A stretch of DNA of 64,000 nt. It comes from Molanna angustata. Lineage: Eukaryota; Arthropoda; Insecta; Trichoptera; Molannidae. Under the pieces are notes generated by a model. It did not search any database, was not told the DNA's origin, and worked only from the letters and a program-made list of their open reading frames with translations. This document shows positions 13,101 to 23,488 of the stretch, in pieces. A program made the translations under genes and the position numbers. How positions within the stretch are numbered: position 1 is the stretch's first letter; each line of letters starts with the position of its first letter. The DNA is taken from the NCBI GenBank assembly GCA_963576475.1, contig OY754978.1, positions 9,732,299-9,796,298 of the forward strand, in the 5' to 3' direction.

Positions 13101-16100
13101 ACTATATACATTTAAAGAGCATTACTAAAATCAGCATGAAACACTTCATTCCTAAGCAGAAGAAACTATTTTTGAATAGAATAAATCGTGACCATGTGTC
13201 CGTCACACCCAAGTGGCATCCAAGTGTCCCTTTCCACCTATGGATGTATTTTATCTTTAAATGATCACAATTTTCTTGTTCCATAAACATTTTATTTTTA
13301 TCATGTCTTTGTAAAAATTACCTTTAGATTTTTTCAGTTATGTAATTTATACAGATTGAGTATGACTGTATGTTTTGTTAATATGACCATAAAGGTATAG
13401 TCAGACGCTATGGCAAACAACCATATATTTCTATGACATAGACTTTGCAATATGCCGTAGAGAAGTCTATGGCACTCACACGAATATAGAAAATATGTCG
13501 TAAATTGCTATGAAAATATTCCGGGCGTATAAAACTATGACCGTCAAAGCCATAGCATATGGCGTCCCACTCAGAAACTATGTCGTTTGTGTTCTATAAT
13601 CTTAGTTTTCTGAGCATTTTCTTGTCCCTTAGCAGCTAAATATGAAGTCATAACTACAGTCAATTGCGCTTTTCCGGACATTTTGCATGAAATCGCAATA
13701 CATAACTTCGATACTGAATTATTTGAATGACAGGAAACAACGGCATAGAACAATATACATATGTCCAATACGTTGTAAATATTTTTTTCTATGCCATAGC
13801 CAACCATATTCTATGGCTGCATGCGAGTGTTCATTCACATGGGTACCATAGTGTCGCCATAGTCTTATGACAACATTGCTATGACCATAGAAAACTGCCA
13901 GATATATGGGCATTTTGCCATAGCGTCTGACTCAACCTTAAGAACCTTTATTTAATTTTTTAATATATCTTGTTTTCTAATAAATTAATTTTTAAACATT
14001 GCTTTTTTGTTTTATCTGGATGACTGTTTCAACTTGTTAGGCCCTAATCAAATATTGATAATAACACTTTTATATTATAGTGTACATATGCATGTATTGG
14101 ATTTTTTTTATAATTTTCCTTGTATACAAAAAGACACTGATTAAAATAATATTATATGATTGTTCTTCCTTTTACCTTGATAATTTTGAAATCAGTGCAA
14201 AGTTTTCATGGATACATGCTCATAAAACATGATGTTTTTTGATAGTTAGTTAAAAAACATAAATAAACTATAATCTCCATATATGATAGGTAATAAATAA
14301 TATCTTAGGCCCGAATGCAGAGTTTGACCTAAATACTAAATTCTAAATGCTAACCATGGTTTTCCTTGCACAGTCATTCCCTAAAGTTAGGAGATCACTT
14401 GGCTTCCTAACCTAAGGATGCCACGAAGGTATTTTATGAGAATTGCATTGCAGAGACATCTAAATACTTTGCGCATGCTCGTCGGCGTAAACTAACATTT
14501 GCGAACTGTCAAAAAGTAAGGTTGATCGTGAGGAACTTTACGAGTGGTTTAAACTTAAATACAACATGTCTTCGATGGATGATGATTTTAGCGACTTCGT
14601 TGAATATGTATTTGGTAATTTTGTTAAATCAAATCCCACACAGAGTATTCAGCGATCTACATGAGATGCCAAAAATTCGCTAGAATTTCAAAAGAATCGT
14701 GACATCGAGCTATCAGTGTAAGCTTGGTTACATGTGTTTGTGTTGTTATAACGAAAAAAAAATTAAACCTCAGTATAAACTCATAGAAAACTATCTTTCT
14801 CTTTTTTTCATACACAATAATGTGAAATGCTTCGCCATCGATTTTAAGTTTGATGTAGTATTTAGTTAGTGATGTCTCTGTATTGCTAACATAAGAATAC
14901 TAAATACTCCAGTGAAGTTAGGAGTTAGTATAAATAGCTACCTAGGACTGTGCATTTGGGTCTTAGACTCTATCTTTTTAAAAGGTAAATGGATAAATTT
15001 GCTGTATAATTGTACTTGTCTGTAGAAAACTGAAAAGTATAATATAATTGCATTCTTTTTTCAGGTCATTTAGATAGCAGAAGTAGCATTCGTCATGTAC
15101 TGGCTGCAACATCTCTGATATCATTGGGATTCACGTTGACTCAAGGCACTTTGGAGATAGTGTTCCCCGATGACTGTTTTCATATTGATTCTAGAGATTT
15201 TGACCTCTTTGGACACGGAGGGATGCTCTTTTGGTTTTGTACGTCGGCGTTCTTTGCATTAGTTTACCTCTGCATTCTGCTGTTGCCCTGGACTAGACTG
15301 CGTGAGAGATTAGCCTTGCCAAGTAAATATTTGTATTTCATTTATTTTTTCTGGTTTATTGATGAATACTTCAATTACTCAGCATTACTTTCATTCTTGT
15401 AGTTATTTTATTTTCTATTTTATTTATAATAAGAAGAAGACAGTTTTATACATTTATGTCTTCTTCTTGTGCTGCTCCTAATGGAGGTTGGCGACCATCA
15501 CACCACAATCATCTCGATCCTATGCCAATCTAATCAGTGACACCGCATTTGGAATCCCGAACCACTGCCTGAGATTTTTAAGCCACAATTTGTGGTGATA
15601 GATATACCATTCACTATAAGTTGTAGAATGGCATATCTATCACCACGGAATATGTGGCCAAAATATACAGCTTTGCGACTCTTGACAGTGGTCAGCTACT
15701 GCCTCTCTTTCTCCATCATATTTTGAATTCTTTCATTGGAGACTAATTTTCTTTACAGTTTATCTGCCTTAAAACATTCTAAGTTTTGTTGTAATATCGT
15801 ATGACATTAAGAGATTAAAATATGTAGTAAATGTGATGTGTATGTCCTTCTCTTTGTGTCATATCATGTTCTTCTGACATTGGCGATCACTATCGAGAAA
15901 GCATATTTGTCTGTTGTAATCTGGAACAACTCATTTAATATCTAGTAAGTTTTGATTTATATATATACATAAAAATCATCCACACAACCAACCAACTGAC
16001 ACTCATATTCTGTGTTTATATTCCAAGTACATTATTCTATAAGCTTATTTATTTAAAGCAGCCCATTCACGATCGTGTCACTCGGCGTCGCTCCATATGG

Positions 16101-19100
16101 ACCAGCTCCATTTGGAGCATTGTAAAATTTTCATCACATTCACGGGCACGCCATCGAGCCATCAAAATTAGTATAGACAAGCTGTCGGCGCTTTCGCATT
16201 AATAATTTTTATTTTTTTGAAATTTTTAAGTAAAAATGAGTTATAATTCTGATGATGAGTTTTATACAACTGCTATAGCGGTTTGTTTATATATAAAAAG
16301 AAAAAACCAAAGAGAAAATTTTGTATTTTCTCATTCACGAGAGTGTCAAACAGCTCGGCGCAATGAGATGCGCCACGCTTGTCAGTACGGTATGCCGCGC
16401 TTGTTTGTCGCGGCACTATGGAGTTTCGATCGCTTGGAATTCCATTTTGGTGTGTCAGGCCAATTGGACTGCGCGGGTTTTGACATTCACGAACACATTT
16501 TGGAGTGATAGCAAGCCATTTGGAAGGATGGCACGATCGTGAATGGGGGCCTTAAGAAAATCTACATAGTATAATTATTATTAAGTGTTGTATGTATGAT
16601 ATTTCACTATGATTTGTTTATTCATGGAAGTTATTTCATTTTTATTTCAGCAAAATTGTCCTTTTATATTTATATCCTACTGCTTGTTCTGTTGGACGGA
16701 ACTCAAGCAGTTGGAGCTGGTCTCATGAACTGGGGGATACACGTTGGGTTGTGTATGGTGGACGTGACTTCATGCCTTTATTTCACACTCTTCACTCCCC
16801 TCGTTTATCACACATTCCTTAGTGAATTCTTCAGGTGCGTTATTATTGTTTATACATATTTGCTTCATTATTAACTAGTTTTTCAGTTTAGCGTAATTAT
16901 TTTCATTATATTTATTCTTTCTATGAAAATACATAGCATATGAAGAAAACTATATAAAAAACAAAATAAAATATTATTAAAATGAGAAAAAAATATAACA
17001 CGCATATTATTATTCAACCACATTCTCTGGGCTATGCACATACCAACTAGGGATTGCAATTGCTAGATCCCGCATCCAGCTGGATCCAGCACATTAATCC
17101 GCTTGCTGGATCCAGCAAGATGCAGATCTGCAATTAATTAATTTTCCAAATAATGGCGTAAAAGTCTTTGCTGTTTTAATAAAACATTAAGATTCCTTGT
17201 AAAATTATAACAACTCTTACATAGAATCTTTATTTTTTGTAATAAAATTATAATACGAGTATCCAAGTATGACATTTGGAGATTTACCATTATTGAAGTC
17301 ATTGTCATGGAGAAATGTTTTGCTTAATGTACAAAAATATTGATCTATATAATAAGTGTACAAGACAAAATATTGATCTATATAATAAGTGTACAAGACA
17401 AAATATTGATCTATATAATAAGTGTACAAGACAAAATATTGATCTATATAATAAGTGTACAAGACAAAATATTGATCTATATAATAAGTGTACAAGACAA
17501 AATATTGATCTATATAATAAGTGTACAAGACAAAATAAACACAATTAAGGATAGATATGACTTATTCATACTATTTAAATTGACTTAAATGTATTTTTAA
17601 ATACAAATAAGTTGTTCTCATATTTAAGGAAAGCAAGCATCCAGCAATTCTTAAGGAAATCAGCAAAAATCCTGTTGAATTGAAAATGTTGCTGGATTAC
17701 AATCCCTAATACTAACATTAACATCAAAAAAGTCTATACTTGAGGTATACTAAGGCGTTGCATGTGAACAAGCTCCAAGTTTTGAAGAACATATGAAAGA
17801 GAATTATGTCAAAAAACATTTGGTGCTCTGATACAACTGCTAGTTTGCTTTCATTGTTGTAATAAAAAAATTAAAATTTTTATCTATTACTCATTTTTAA
17901 GAATTATATTTTTCAATTTGGGTTCTTGTGGAATCGCCAGTTTCTATGGAATTAACGTTCATTCATATAATATGATTAGAAGATTTGTTTCTTTATTTAC
18001 GTTACATTATGTTTTATGTCTGTGGAATTTATGTTTTTTTATTAGACTTAACAGTTCCATAGGAAACTAATTCCTTTTCATTATTTTCACTGTAACTATT
18101 ATGTTTTTACTCATAAACTCGTAATAACAATTATTATATTTTATCATTTGTTTTTTTTTTATTATGTTGTAGCGTGTCTCAGCCGAGTATAATGTTTTCG
18201 TACAAAGCGCAGATGGATGAAGTTATGGAGGATGATCAGGTATCATTGCCTCATCAACAGAGTTTCAGTTCCCTGAAGACAGACTCTGACTATATTTATC
18301 AGGCAAGTATTTTATATATTTTGAATAAAAAGTAATTATTCCCGCATTGATTATCTATAATTTTAAATGTGCTTTCTTCTTTATTGTAAGTTTGTCATAA
18401 TTATTTAAAAGAGACATATGAGACGTATTTATACAATAGATAGTTTTGAAAGTTGAATATAATATGTTATTAAACAGTTACTTTTTTGTGTTATCATTGT
18501 AATTAAGTTTATGTTCATCTTATTTTACTGTCATTACTTGCATTTATTGAAGTCAATAAGTCTATTTTATTAATGCTACAATTTTTCTTGATGATAAGTT
18601 TTGTATTAGTGTTGAATGATGAACTTGACCTTTCTACAGATAAAATAAATAATATGTTTGACTTTATTGCTCTTTTTTCGCAATGTTCTTTGATATAATT
18701 ATTTGTGGATGTATCATATTTTTATACGAGTCACTTTTAAATCAAATTATTTTACAATAATAATGAAAACTTGCACCCTGTGCAAGTGGGGAGCTTATTT
18801 CTAAATTCAATTCAGAGAAGCAAGATCTGTGGTAGAAATAACTGAACAAATTTTTCCTCTGCTTGGAATTGAAGGACGCCGGCAAAGAAGACGAAAGACT
18901 TACCATTGTGCCACCGTGGTTGACCCTATTTATGTTTAGGTACATTAAATTGGAAATTTTCATATGTATTATAAGTGTCAGAAAAATCTTATTATTGAAG
19001 ATAAAATAACATTACAATAGTTAGGATAAAAGTCAATAAAAAGAAACACAACTAACATGGAGTCAATTTTATAATATAGATGCCTCTATGACAGATGTTG

Positions 19101-20070
19101 CTCTTTGAAAATTTTCTACTGGTAGAGTTTTCTGAGATCATTTATGTTAAAACTTATATTCTTCTTCTGGGTTAAAATCCTAAGATTGGTTTGCACCAAG
19201 CACTCCATCTTTCACATATCTCTGTTATTCGCCAGCCTCTTCATGTGTTGGTAGCTGCTACAGCGCACATCACTGATCACCTAGTCCATATAACTGTCTC
19301 TAGGGCTATTAGGGATATCCATTTGACTCCTCTCATTACTCCGATCCTTATCATAAATAATAATGCAGGCCTGCCCGTCCAGCCGAAAAATGTAGCAAGA
19401 GAAGCTACCTCCATACTCTACAATTACCCTCAAGAGAGAGCACAGTGCAGTTCATTTACAGTTGACCCTTTTTATAAGACGTCTTATAAGTTAAAATTAT
19501 GACAAGCGTTTTACTACAAAGTATAGTTTATCTTTTATTGCGTTTTGTGTCCTGTGCATAGAATTTACTACAAATATTAACTCCATGTGTTGTGTCGTGT
19601 GAGCTGGTGGTAAGTACATACTGTTATCTCCATTATTTATGCATTTCTACGAAACATTGTCTGCCTACTTCAATTTCCGATATTGAACCCTTCACACAGT
19701 CCATTTGTTCTATGGCTTTTGCCTTCCGTTATTCCTTTGGCGACAGTAACAAGCAGACCCAGATGCCTGCTGATGTTATGGCCCATCAGTTTGGATTGTT
19801 GCTGGGAACCCTCTTTAGGATTTGCCTTGTTTTTCCGACTGCTCTTATGTTAACTCTTTGGAATACTTTCAGATTGAGATATCATTTATTTATTTTCAGA
19901 GTAATAGTGTTTATGACAGTACAGTCTTTGAAACCGGCGGGACGACTCCAGTGAATCCCCTCTACAGTGCGTCGCTGCAGAGTCCCGATAGCATCGCTTC
20001 AGGGCAGTCATTGGAGATTGGCGGTCCAACAATTGGGTATAATCAACAACATAACTTTAGCGTGCAGTAG
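10104..20070 (+). CDS. TPRA1: TPRA1/GPR175-like multi-pass membrane protein (complete, six coding exons)
   Basis: Coding exons are 10104-10210, 12291-12586, 15065-15322, 16651-16834, 18173-18302 and 19900-20070, totalling 1146 bp (381 residues plus stop), close to the roughly 370-residue family length. Exon 2 encodes VWDLIILIPNVLFMLFLAI, then VTSSPIF-like TSSPIFLTFYTLVWGN, and DKILW..RFFLLATEMSVVIFGLAFG. Exon 3 has LTQGTLEI, DFDLFGHGG and LPWTRLRERLALP; exon 4 has GLCMVDVTSCLYFTLFTPLV and a final helix. All are hallmarks of TPRA1 (transmembrane protein adipocyte-associated 1), a protein with about seven helices. The Ser/Asn-rich, poorly conserved C-tail is encoded by exons 5 and 6. Every junction keeps frame. 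Intron 5 starts CAG|GCAAGT, a GC-AG intron; using the GT two bases later would run into TAA. The start is the first ATG, after an upstream acceptor. A possible poly(A) signal (AATAAA) is at 20514. The molecular role in insects is not known to me; mammalian work links it to Hedgehog signalling. Confidence 0.94.
10803..10935 (+). mobile_element. tRNA-derived SINE, family A (diverged copy)
   Basis: The same layout as the copy at 1765: GGTTAGTAATCCAGTGGTCG, B box GCGAGTTTGAATCC, then ACAGTACAAGCATTTATGCTT. It lies in TPRA1 intron 1 in the sense orientation. Mutations in the A-box half (GAGAGTGGATAGCAC) show it is old. Confidence 0.78.
11300..11445 (+). repeat. LINE-type 3' tail followed by SINE-type tail
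   Basis: AAAATGCCTTGTGGCAATAA and ACCCGCCATTTT resemble 3' ends of insect LINEs and the tails of the family-C SINEs. A family-A SINE tail (GATGTATATGT, CAAGGACATATTCATTC, A-run) follows at about 11395-11440. The region is probably two overlapping retroposon ends in TPRA1 intron 1. Confidence 0.5.
11531..12184. mobile_element. Inverted-repeat element with hammerhead-like core, Penelope-like candidate
   Basis: About 100 bp at the left (11531-11632) are repeated in inverted orientation at the right (12079-12184) with few differences: ATTTGTATAAATTATTTAC, CACTTGTTTATTTTTACTTA, TTCACTACATGTTTCGGGAA. A second, inner hairpin lies at 11638-11669 (CTCAGGTGGATGT and ACATCCATCTGAG). On the minus strand the left arm reads CAC-CTGAGGA-hairpin-GAAAC-ATGTA-GTG, the arrangement of hammerhead ribozyme motifs known from Penelope-like elements. 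No reverse transcriptase is present, so if the assignment is right this is a non-autonomous head-to-head pair. It lies in TPRA1 intron 1. Confidence 0.6.
13393..13938. mobile_element. PIF/Harbinger-like MITE with CATAG subterminal repeats
   Basis: Terminal inverted repeats pair AGGTATAGTCAGACGCTATG at the left with CATAGCGTCTGACTCAACCT at the right. TAA flanks both ends (13390-13392 and 13939-13941), a 3-bp target duplication typical of PIF/Harbinger elements. CATAG/CTATG pentamers are repeated many times inside both arms. No transposase is encoded. It lies in TPRA1 intron 2. Confidence 0.8.
14308..14962. mobile_element. PIF/Harbinger-like element, intact copy (655 bp)
   Basis: Ends are GGCCCGAATGCAGAGT and ACTGTGCATTTGGGTC (inverted, 14 of 16 matching), flanked by TTA on both sides. 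Inside, from 14566, an open stretch MSSMDDDFSDFVEYVFGNFV is shared with the second copy at 31525-33125, so both descend from one coding element. I cannot assign that peptide to a known domain. It lies in TPRA1 intron 2. Confidence 0.82.
15455..15735. repeat. Dispersed-repeat-like segment with 21-bp-arm hairpin
   Basis: The text CTTCTTCTTGTGCTGCTCCT, AATGGAGGTTGGCGACCATC resembles untranslated ends of insect retroelements by memory only. Within it GTGGTGATAGATATACCATTC (15591-15611) is mirrored by GAATGGCATATCTATCACCAC, forming a hairpin with a 12-20 base loop. It lies in TPRA1 intron 3 and has no long frame. Confidence 0.45.
16057..16552. mobile_element. PIF/Harbinger-like element with transposase N-terminus remnant
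   Basis: Inverted ends share CCCATTCACGATCGTG (left about 16069, right about 16530), with TAA on both sides (16054-16056 and 16553-16555). A short plus frame starts at 16236 with MSYNSDDEFYTTAIAVCLYI and then a basic run; this acidic start followed by a hydrophobic and basic stretch resembles Harbinger nuclease N-termini. GC-rich internal sequence contrasts with the AT-rich intron. The catalytic domain is missing. It lies in TPRA1 intron 3. Confidence 0.75.
17048..17708. mobile_element. hAT-like non-autonomous element
   Basis: The ends TAGGGATTGCAAT and ATTACAATCCCTA are inverted. They are flanked by ATACCAAC (17040-17047) and ATACTAAC (17709-17716), a diverged 8-bp target duplication as in hAT elements. 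GGATCCAGC words repeat in the left arm and CCAGCAA words in the right arm. It carries a minisatellite in its middle and no transposase. It lies in TPRA1 intron 4. Confidence 0.78.
17334..17531. repeat. Minisatellite, six perfect 33-bp units
   Basis: The unit AAAATATTGATCTATATAAT-AAGTGTACAAGAC repeats exactly six times. Because 33 is divisible by three, several frames on both strands stay open across the array; these are artefacts and not genes. The array sits inside the hAT-like element 17048-17708. Confidence 0.97.
18768..18925 (-). mobile_element. tRNA-derived SINE, family C (diverged)
   Basis: On the minus strand a head CCACGGTGGCACAATGGTAA, a B-box region GGCGTCCTTCAATTCC and a tail ending GCACAGGGTGCAAG match the better copies at 30378-30570 and 59945-60138. 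It lies in TPRA1 intron 5. Confidence 0.72.
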
Positions 20071-20527
20071 ATAATACATAATATACTAACAATGTTTCGA
20101 AGAAATACTTACATAGTTTTTTAGCGTTAAACATTTAGTGAATTATGTAGTTTGATAAAAAAAATATATAAAAATAACCAAAGGAAGTTTCTTAAGAAAT
20201 ACCAAGTGTGATGTGCTTTTGATAGTCTATTTCTAAGACTTCTTAAAACTATTGTTTTTTTTTTTAATATCCATTATGTTTTTGTGTGTTTTTAGATGAT
20301 ATAAGTGGGTTCACATTTATTTGGGACAGACTAGAAAAGTTAATAAAAGGTTCCTAATGTATTCAGCAATTTTGGATCGTATTTCTGGCAACTGTGCATG
20401 TCTAGCCACTGTTTTTTTTTTGTTTTTTTTTTCTTATCAATATTAGACCATGTAGCAGGCACTTTTATTTGGAAATTTGACATGACATGTTGTTTATGTA
20501 TATGTAATCTCATGAATAAAAACTGGA

Positions 20528-20935
20528 GTGATTTTACTGTCCGATAAAAGCAAGAGTTGCATTAGAAATAATAAAGAAACTTATTTCAACAAGAATCAAA
20601 TTTAAATGAGATGGGTGGTGGCAGAGCGGTTAGCGCGCTGGGCTAGCAACCCAGAGGTCGCGAGTTCGAATCCTGCCACGACCGATTTCCATTCACCTAT
20701 AGTACAAGCATTTATGCTTAGTTTAGGGAATGTGATTTTACTGTCCGATAAAAGCAAGAGTTGCATTAGAAATAATAAAGAAACTTATTTCATCAAGAAT
20801 CAAATTTAAATGAGATGGGTGGTGGCAGAGCGGTTAGCGCGCTGGGCTAGCAACCCAGAGGTCGCGAGTTCGAATCCTGCCACGACCGATTTCCATTCAC
20901 CTATAGTACAAGCATTTATGCTTAGTTTAGGGAAT
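20528..20935 (+). repeat. 204-bp tandem duplication containing a SINE
   Basis: Units 20528-20731 and 20732-20935 are nearly identical; the only difference I see is CAACAAG against CATCAAG. Each unit begins GTGATTTTACTGTCCGATAA and carries a family-A tRNA-like head (GGCAGAGCGGTTAGCGCGCT, CTAGCAACCCAG, GCGAGTTCGAATCC). Only the second copy continues into the full SINE tail and A-run, to about 20996. Confidence 0.92.
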
Positions 20936-20998
20936 GTATAAGGATGTATATGTACTTGTTATACAAGGACATGTTCATTCTTTTTAAAAAAAAAAAAA
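20814..20998 (+). mobile_element. tRNA-derived SINE, family A (best full-length copy)
   Basis: It has a head with A and B boxes, an anticodon-like loop CTAGCAA on a CTGGG/CCCAG stem, the body ACCTATAGTACAAGCATTTA, the tail GGATGTATATGTACTTGTTA and CAAGGACATGTTCATTC, and a poly(A) run. It is the reference for the diverged copies at 1765, 10803 and 33262. Confidence 0.85.
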
Positions 20999-22061
20999 AT
21001 ACAATTAACAGCTTATTTTATGTGTGCGCTGTTTATAGTTTATAGATTATATTTTTTGTTGCAAAGTTCCATAAATATATCTTTACGTAACTGCGATCTC
21101 TGTCTCATAGTCAGGATTACTCCAAAAATACATTATAACAAGTAGGTACCCAAACAATGCGACCCCATTCATATTAATCAAATTCATTTTAATATGTTTT
21201 TTTAGGAGTTAAATTAAATATATATGTTAATTAATATATATAACGAGTCTAGGTTTTTTCTTTGACATTATCTTTTTACTAAGTAATATTATTTTCATAT
21301 ATTGTTAATAATGTTTTGTTTCTATTTTCAGTATCACAAAGGCCAAATAATTTAAAGTGATTTATAAAAAAATAATCTGGAGTATTTTGTATAAAAGATG
21401 GTATTCTGAAAACTATTTATATTATTTATATGTGTATATGATGAACTAAAAATATATATTTATAGCTTTATTATTAGATTGTCTCAATTGATTTGAATTA
21501 TAGGTATCACTGGATTAGTTATGATTTTTTTTTGTTAAATTTTTAAATCATACTGAAGTAACCAGTTTGTTTAAAATATATTTGATAGCTTCTAACTTCA
21601 TATGTGGATGCCGAGTCTGGTGACTTTGATGTATTAAAAGTTTAGAAATTTCCTAGAATTTTGGAAACATTGAGATTGATAAGGTTTTGTTGATCTCAAG
21701 TATTATTTTAGCATGAATATACCCTTTTTTGTATCTTGTACGGTTCATTTTTTGCCTAGCTAGTGGATACTGTGTCAATTAACAAGTTGCCACAATTGAT
21801 TTTAATCATTTTACAAATCCAGATTGAAAACACATTGAAAAGTTGTGTCTTTATTGGGAAAATTACCGGGATATATGGCTCTGATGTCAGTTCATCTGAG
21901 CCATGAAGGGTGTTGTATGACTTGTTTTTTGGAATTCATACAATATTAAGTAAAAGGTTATTAAACCGTAAATTGAAATAAATAAATAAATTAATATTTC
22001 TTTTGAGATAGATTTTGAGTTAGAACTGCTTATATATTTTTATTTTATTTTATAAGATATT

Positions 22062-22935
22062 TATTATTATTATTAGAGGGTGTTTTTATGCACTGCGACC
22101 CTTAGGATCTTTTGCGCTCCCCCCTACTTGCTTACCAGGTTTCCTGTTACAGCATCCCCTCGAGTCCTAGACCTCTTAGGAAGTTCAGGATTCGCAGGGG
22201 ATTCAATGAGCGTATGGATCCAATGTCCATTTGGGGCCTGCCCAAGGTCCTCATTCTAACTTGTGTCACTGCAACACACTGCATGAGGAGGTGGTGTGGC
22301 GTTTCCGCCCCCTCCCTACAGAATCTGCATGTTCCGTCTTCTTCTAGTCCTATTTTCCGCAGATGTTCCCCAAGTCTACAATGGCCTGTGAGGAACCCTG
22401 TTAGACTTTTTAGGGCTTTCCTGCCGAGGCTCAAACATGTTCTGGACCTTTTTCGGTCATAATTACCGAGCAGGTCCTTAGCCTGCCTGAGCCCCGGGAG
22501 TTCAATCCAGTAGCTAGATCTCACTTTCTCCGTAATTCTCTTTACTTCTGCCTGAAAATATGAATTTCCTAGGCCGCAGAATGGCTCTGGTCCTATCAGA
22601 TGCTCTCTCGCACCCTTCCTGGCGAGTCTATCAGCTCGCTCATTTCCTTCGACGCCCATATGCCCTGGTACCCAGAGCAGGGAGACCTTATGATTCTTGC
22701 CTAGTTCATTGAGTTTTGTTAAGCATTCCCAAACCATTTTTGAGTCAATGTTTGGGGAATTCAATGCCATGATGGCTGCTTGACTGTCAGATAGAATAGC
22801 AATATCCTGCCTATTGTTTCTTCTGTCGAGGTTGAACTGAGCGCATCTCTCAATTGCGTGAACTTCCGCTTGAAAGACACTAGGGAGTTTGCCCATTGCT
22901 TCAGAATATTCTGTGCTTGGTCCATATACTCCTGC
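22062..22935 (-). mobile_element. 5'-truncated LINE insertion, RNase H and zinc-knuckle end only
   Basis: The insertion is bounded by perfect copies of TTTTATAAGATATT at 22048-22061 and 22936-22949. Its minus-strand frame is open from the first base (22935) to a stop at 22147, 263 codons. It encodes most of an RNase H domain: FQAEVHAIE (Glu), ILSDSQAA (Asp), VPGHMGVEGNERADRLA (His and Asp). A CRFC..(H)..C zinc-knuckle region follows (CRFCREGAETPHHLLMQC). The first catalytic Asp motif lies just outside, so the enzyme would be incomplete. The 3' end is a (TAA)n-like run, as in I-clade LINEs. An intact frame and perfect target duplication point to a young insertion. Confidence 0.92.
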
Positions 22936-23164
22936 TTTTATAAGATATTATATGTACCTAGAGATGCATTTATACCAGAGATCGCGCAGAGGTTAAAATT
23001 CGACTGTAATTCATTACATTTTTTTTTTTCGTTAACCCACCCAAATCAAGGGTGATTTGTGCTATTTTAGTGTTTATGAGACACACAAATCATTATTTAT
23101 AGTTGAGTAATTAATGTAATTGCTAGTTGAACATTTACAAATGATATTTCTAATATGATAAGCT

Positions 23165-23488
23165 CATAGATTTTCATATAATATACTATATGTAGTACTC
23201 TAGTAGTGAGTCATGGAATATCGCGCGATTGACGTTTTGGTTGTCAACATATTTCAGTTTTCCTCACATTTCAACACATCCTAGATAACTGTTTTCTAAA
23301 TCTTTATAAACAAAGTGTTTTTTTCGACAAATTAATCCGAAAACAATTCACATTAGTCGTTATTTTCTATAGAAAAATGATGTGGTCTGCCTACCAAAAC
23401 GTCAAAAATCTCCCAGAAAGATGCCTCACTTCGATTCATACAAAATTTGCTAAGTATGACATCTAGTATATTATAATAAAAATCTATG
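23165..23488. mobile_element. hAT-like MITE, copy 1 (324 bp)
   Basis: Inverted ends CATAGATTTTCATATAATAT and TATTATAATAAAAATCTATG are flanked by GATAAGCT (23157-23164) and GATGAGCT (23489-23496), an 8-bp duplication with one change. The interior (GACGTTTTGGTTG, CACATCCTAGATAACTG, CACATTAGTCGTTATT) is shared with copies at 31974-32454 and 48198-48515. Confidence 0.88.

Larger units (their letters stand above)
20071..22047. other. TPRA1 3' flank, with a tandem duplication and no further gene
   Basis: The span probably contains the TPRA1 3' UTR (candidate AATAAA at 20514; another A-rich end near 21979). It holds two family-A SINE copies in a 204-bp tandem duplication. The remainder is AT-rich DNA without a supported frame. 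Confidence 0.5.

Noticed and set aside
17334..17531. CRISPR array
   Set aside because: The units are contiguous with no spacers, and the genome is eukaryotic.
17217..17588. Repeat proteins on both strands
   Set aside because: The frames are by-products of the 33-bp array, whose length is divisible by three; there is no splice or promoter support.
19155..19480. Possible LINE 3' fragment or short gene
   Set aside because: The stretch is somewhat richer in GC than the TPRA1 intron around it, but I found no convincing motif on either strand.
20620..20690. tRNA gene (Ala- or Thr-like anticodon loop)
   Set aside because: Head, A and B boxes are present, but the same non-tRNA body follows each of the four or five copies, some acceptor pairs are mismatched, and the copies carry A-rich tails. 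They are SINEs.
22112..22462. Plus-strand open frame of 116 codons
   Set aside because: It is the reverse complement of the LINE RNase H/zinc-knuckle frame, which has clear motifs on the minus strand.
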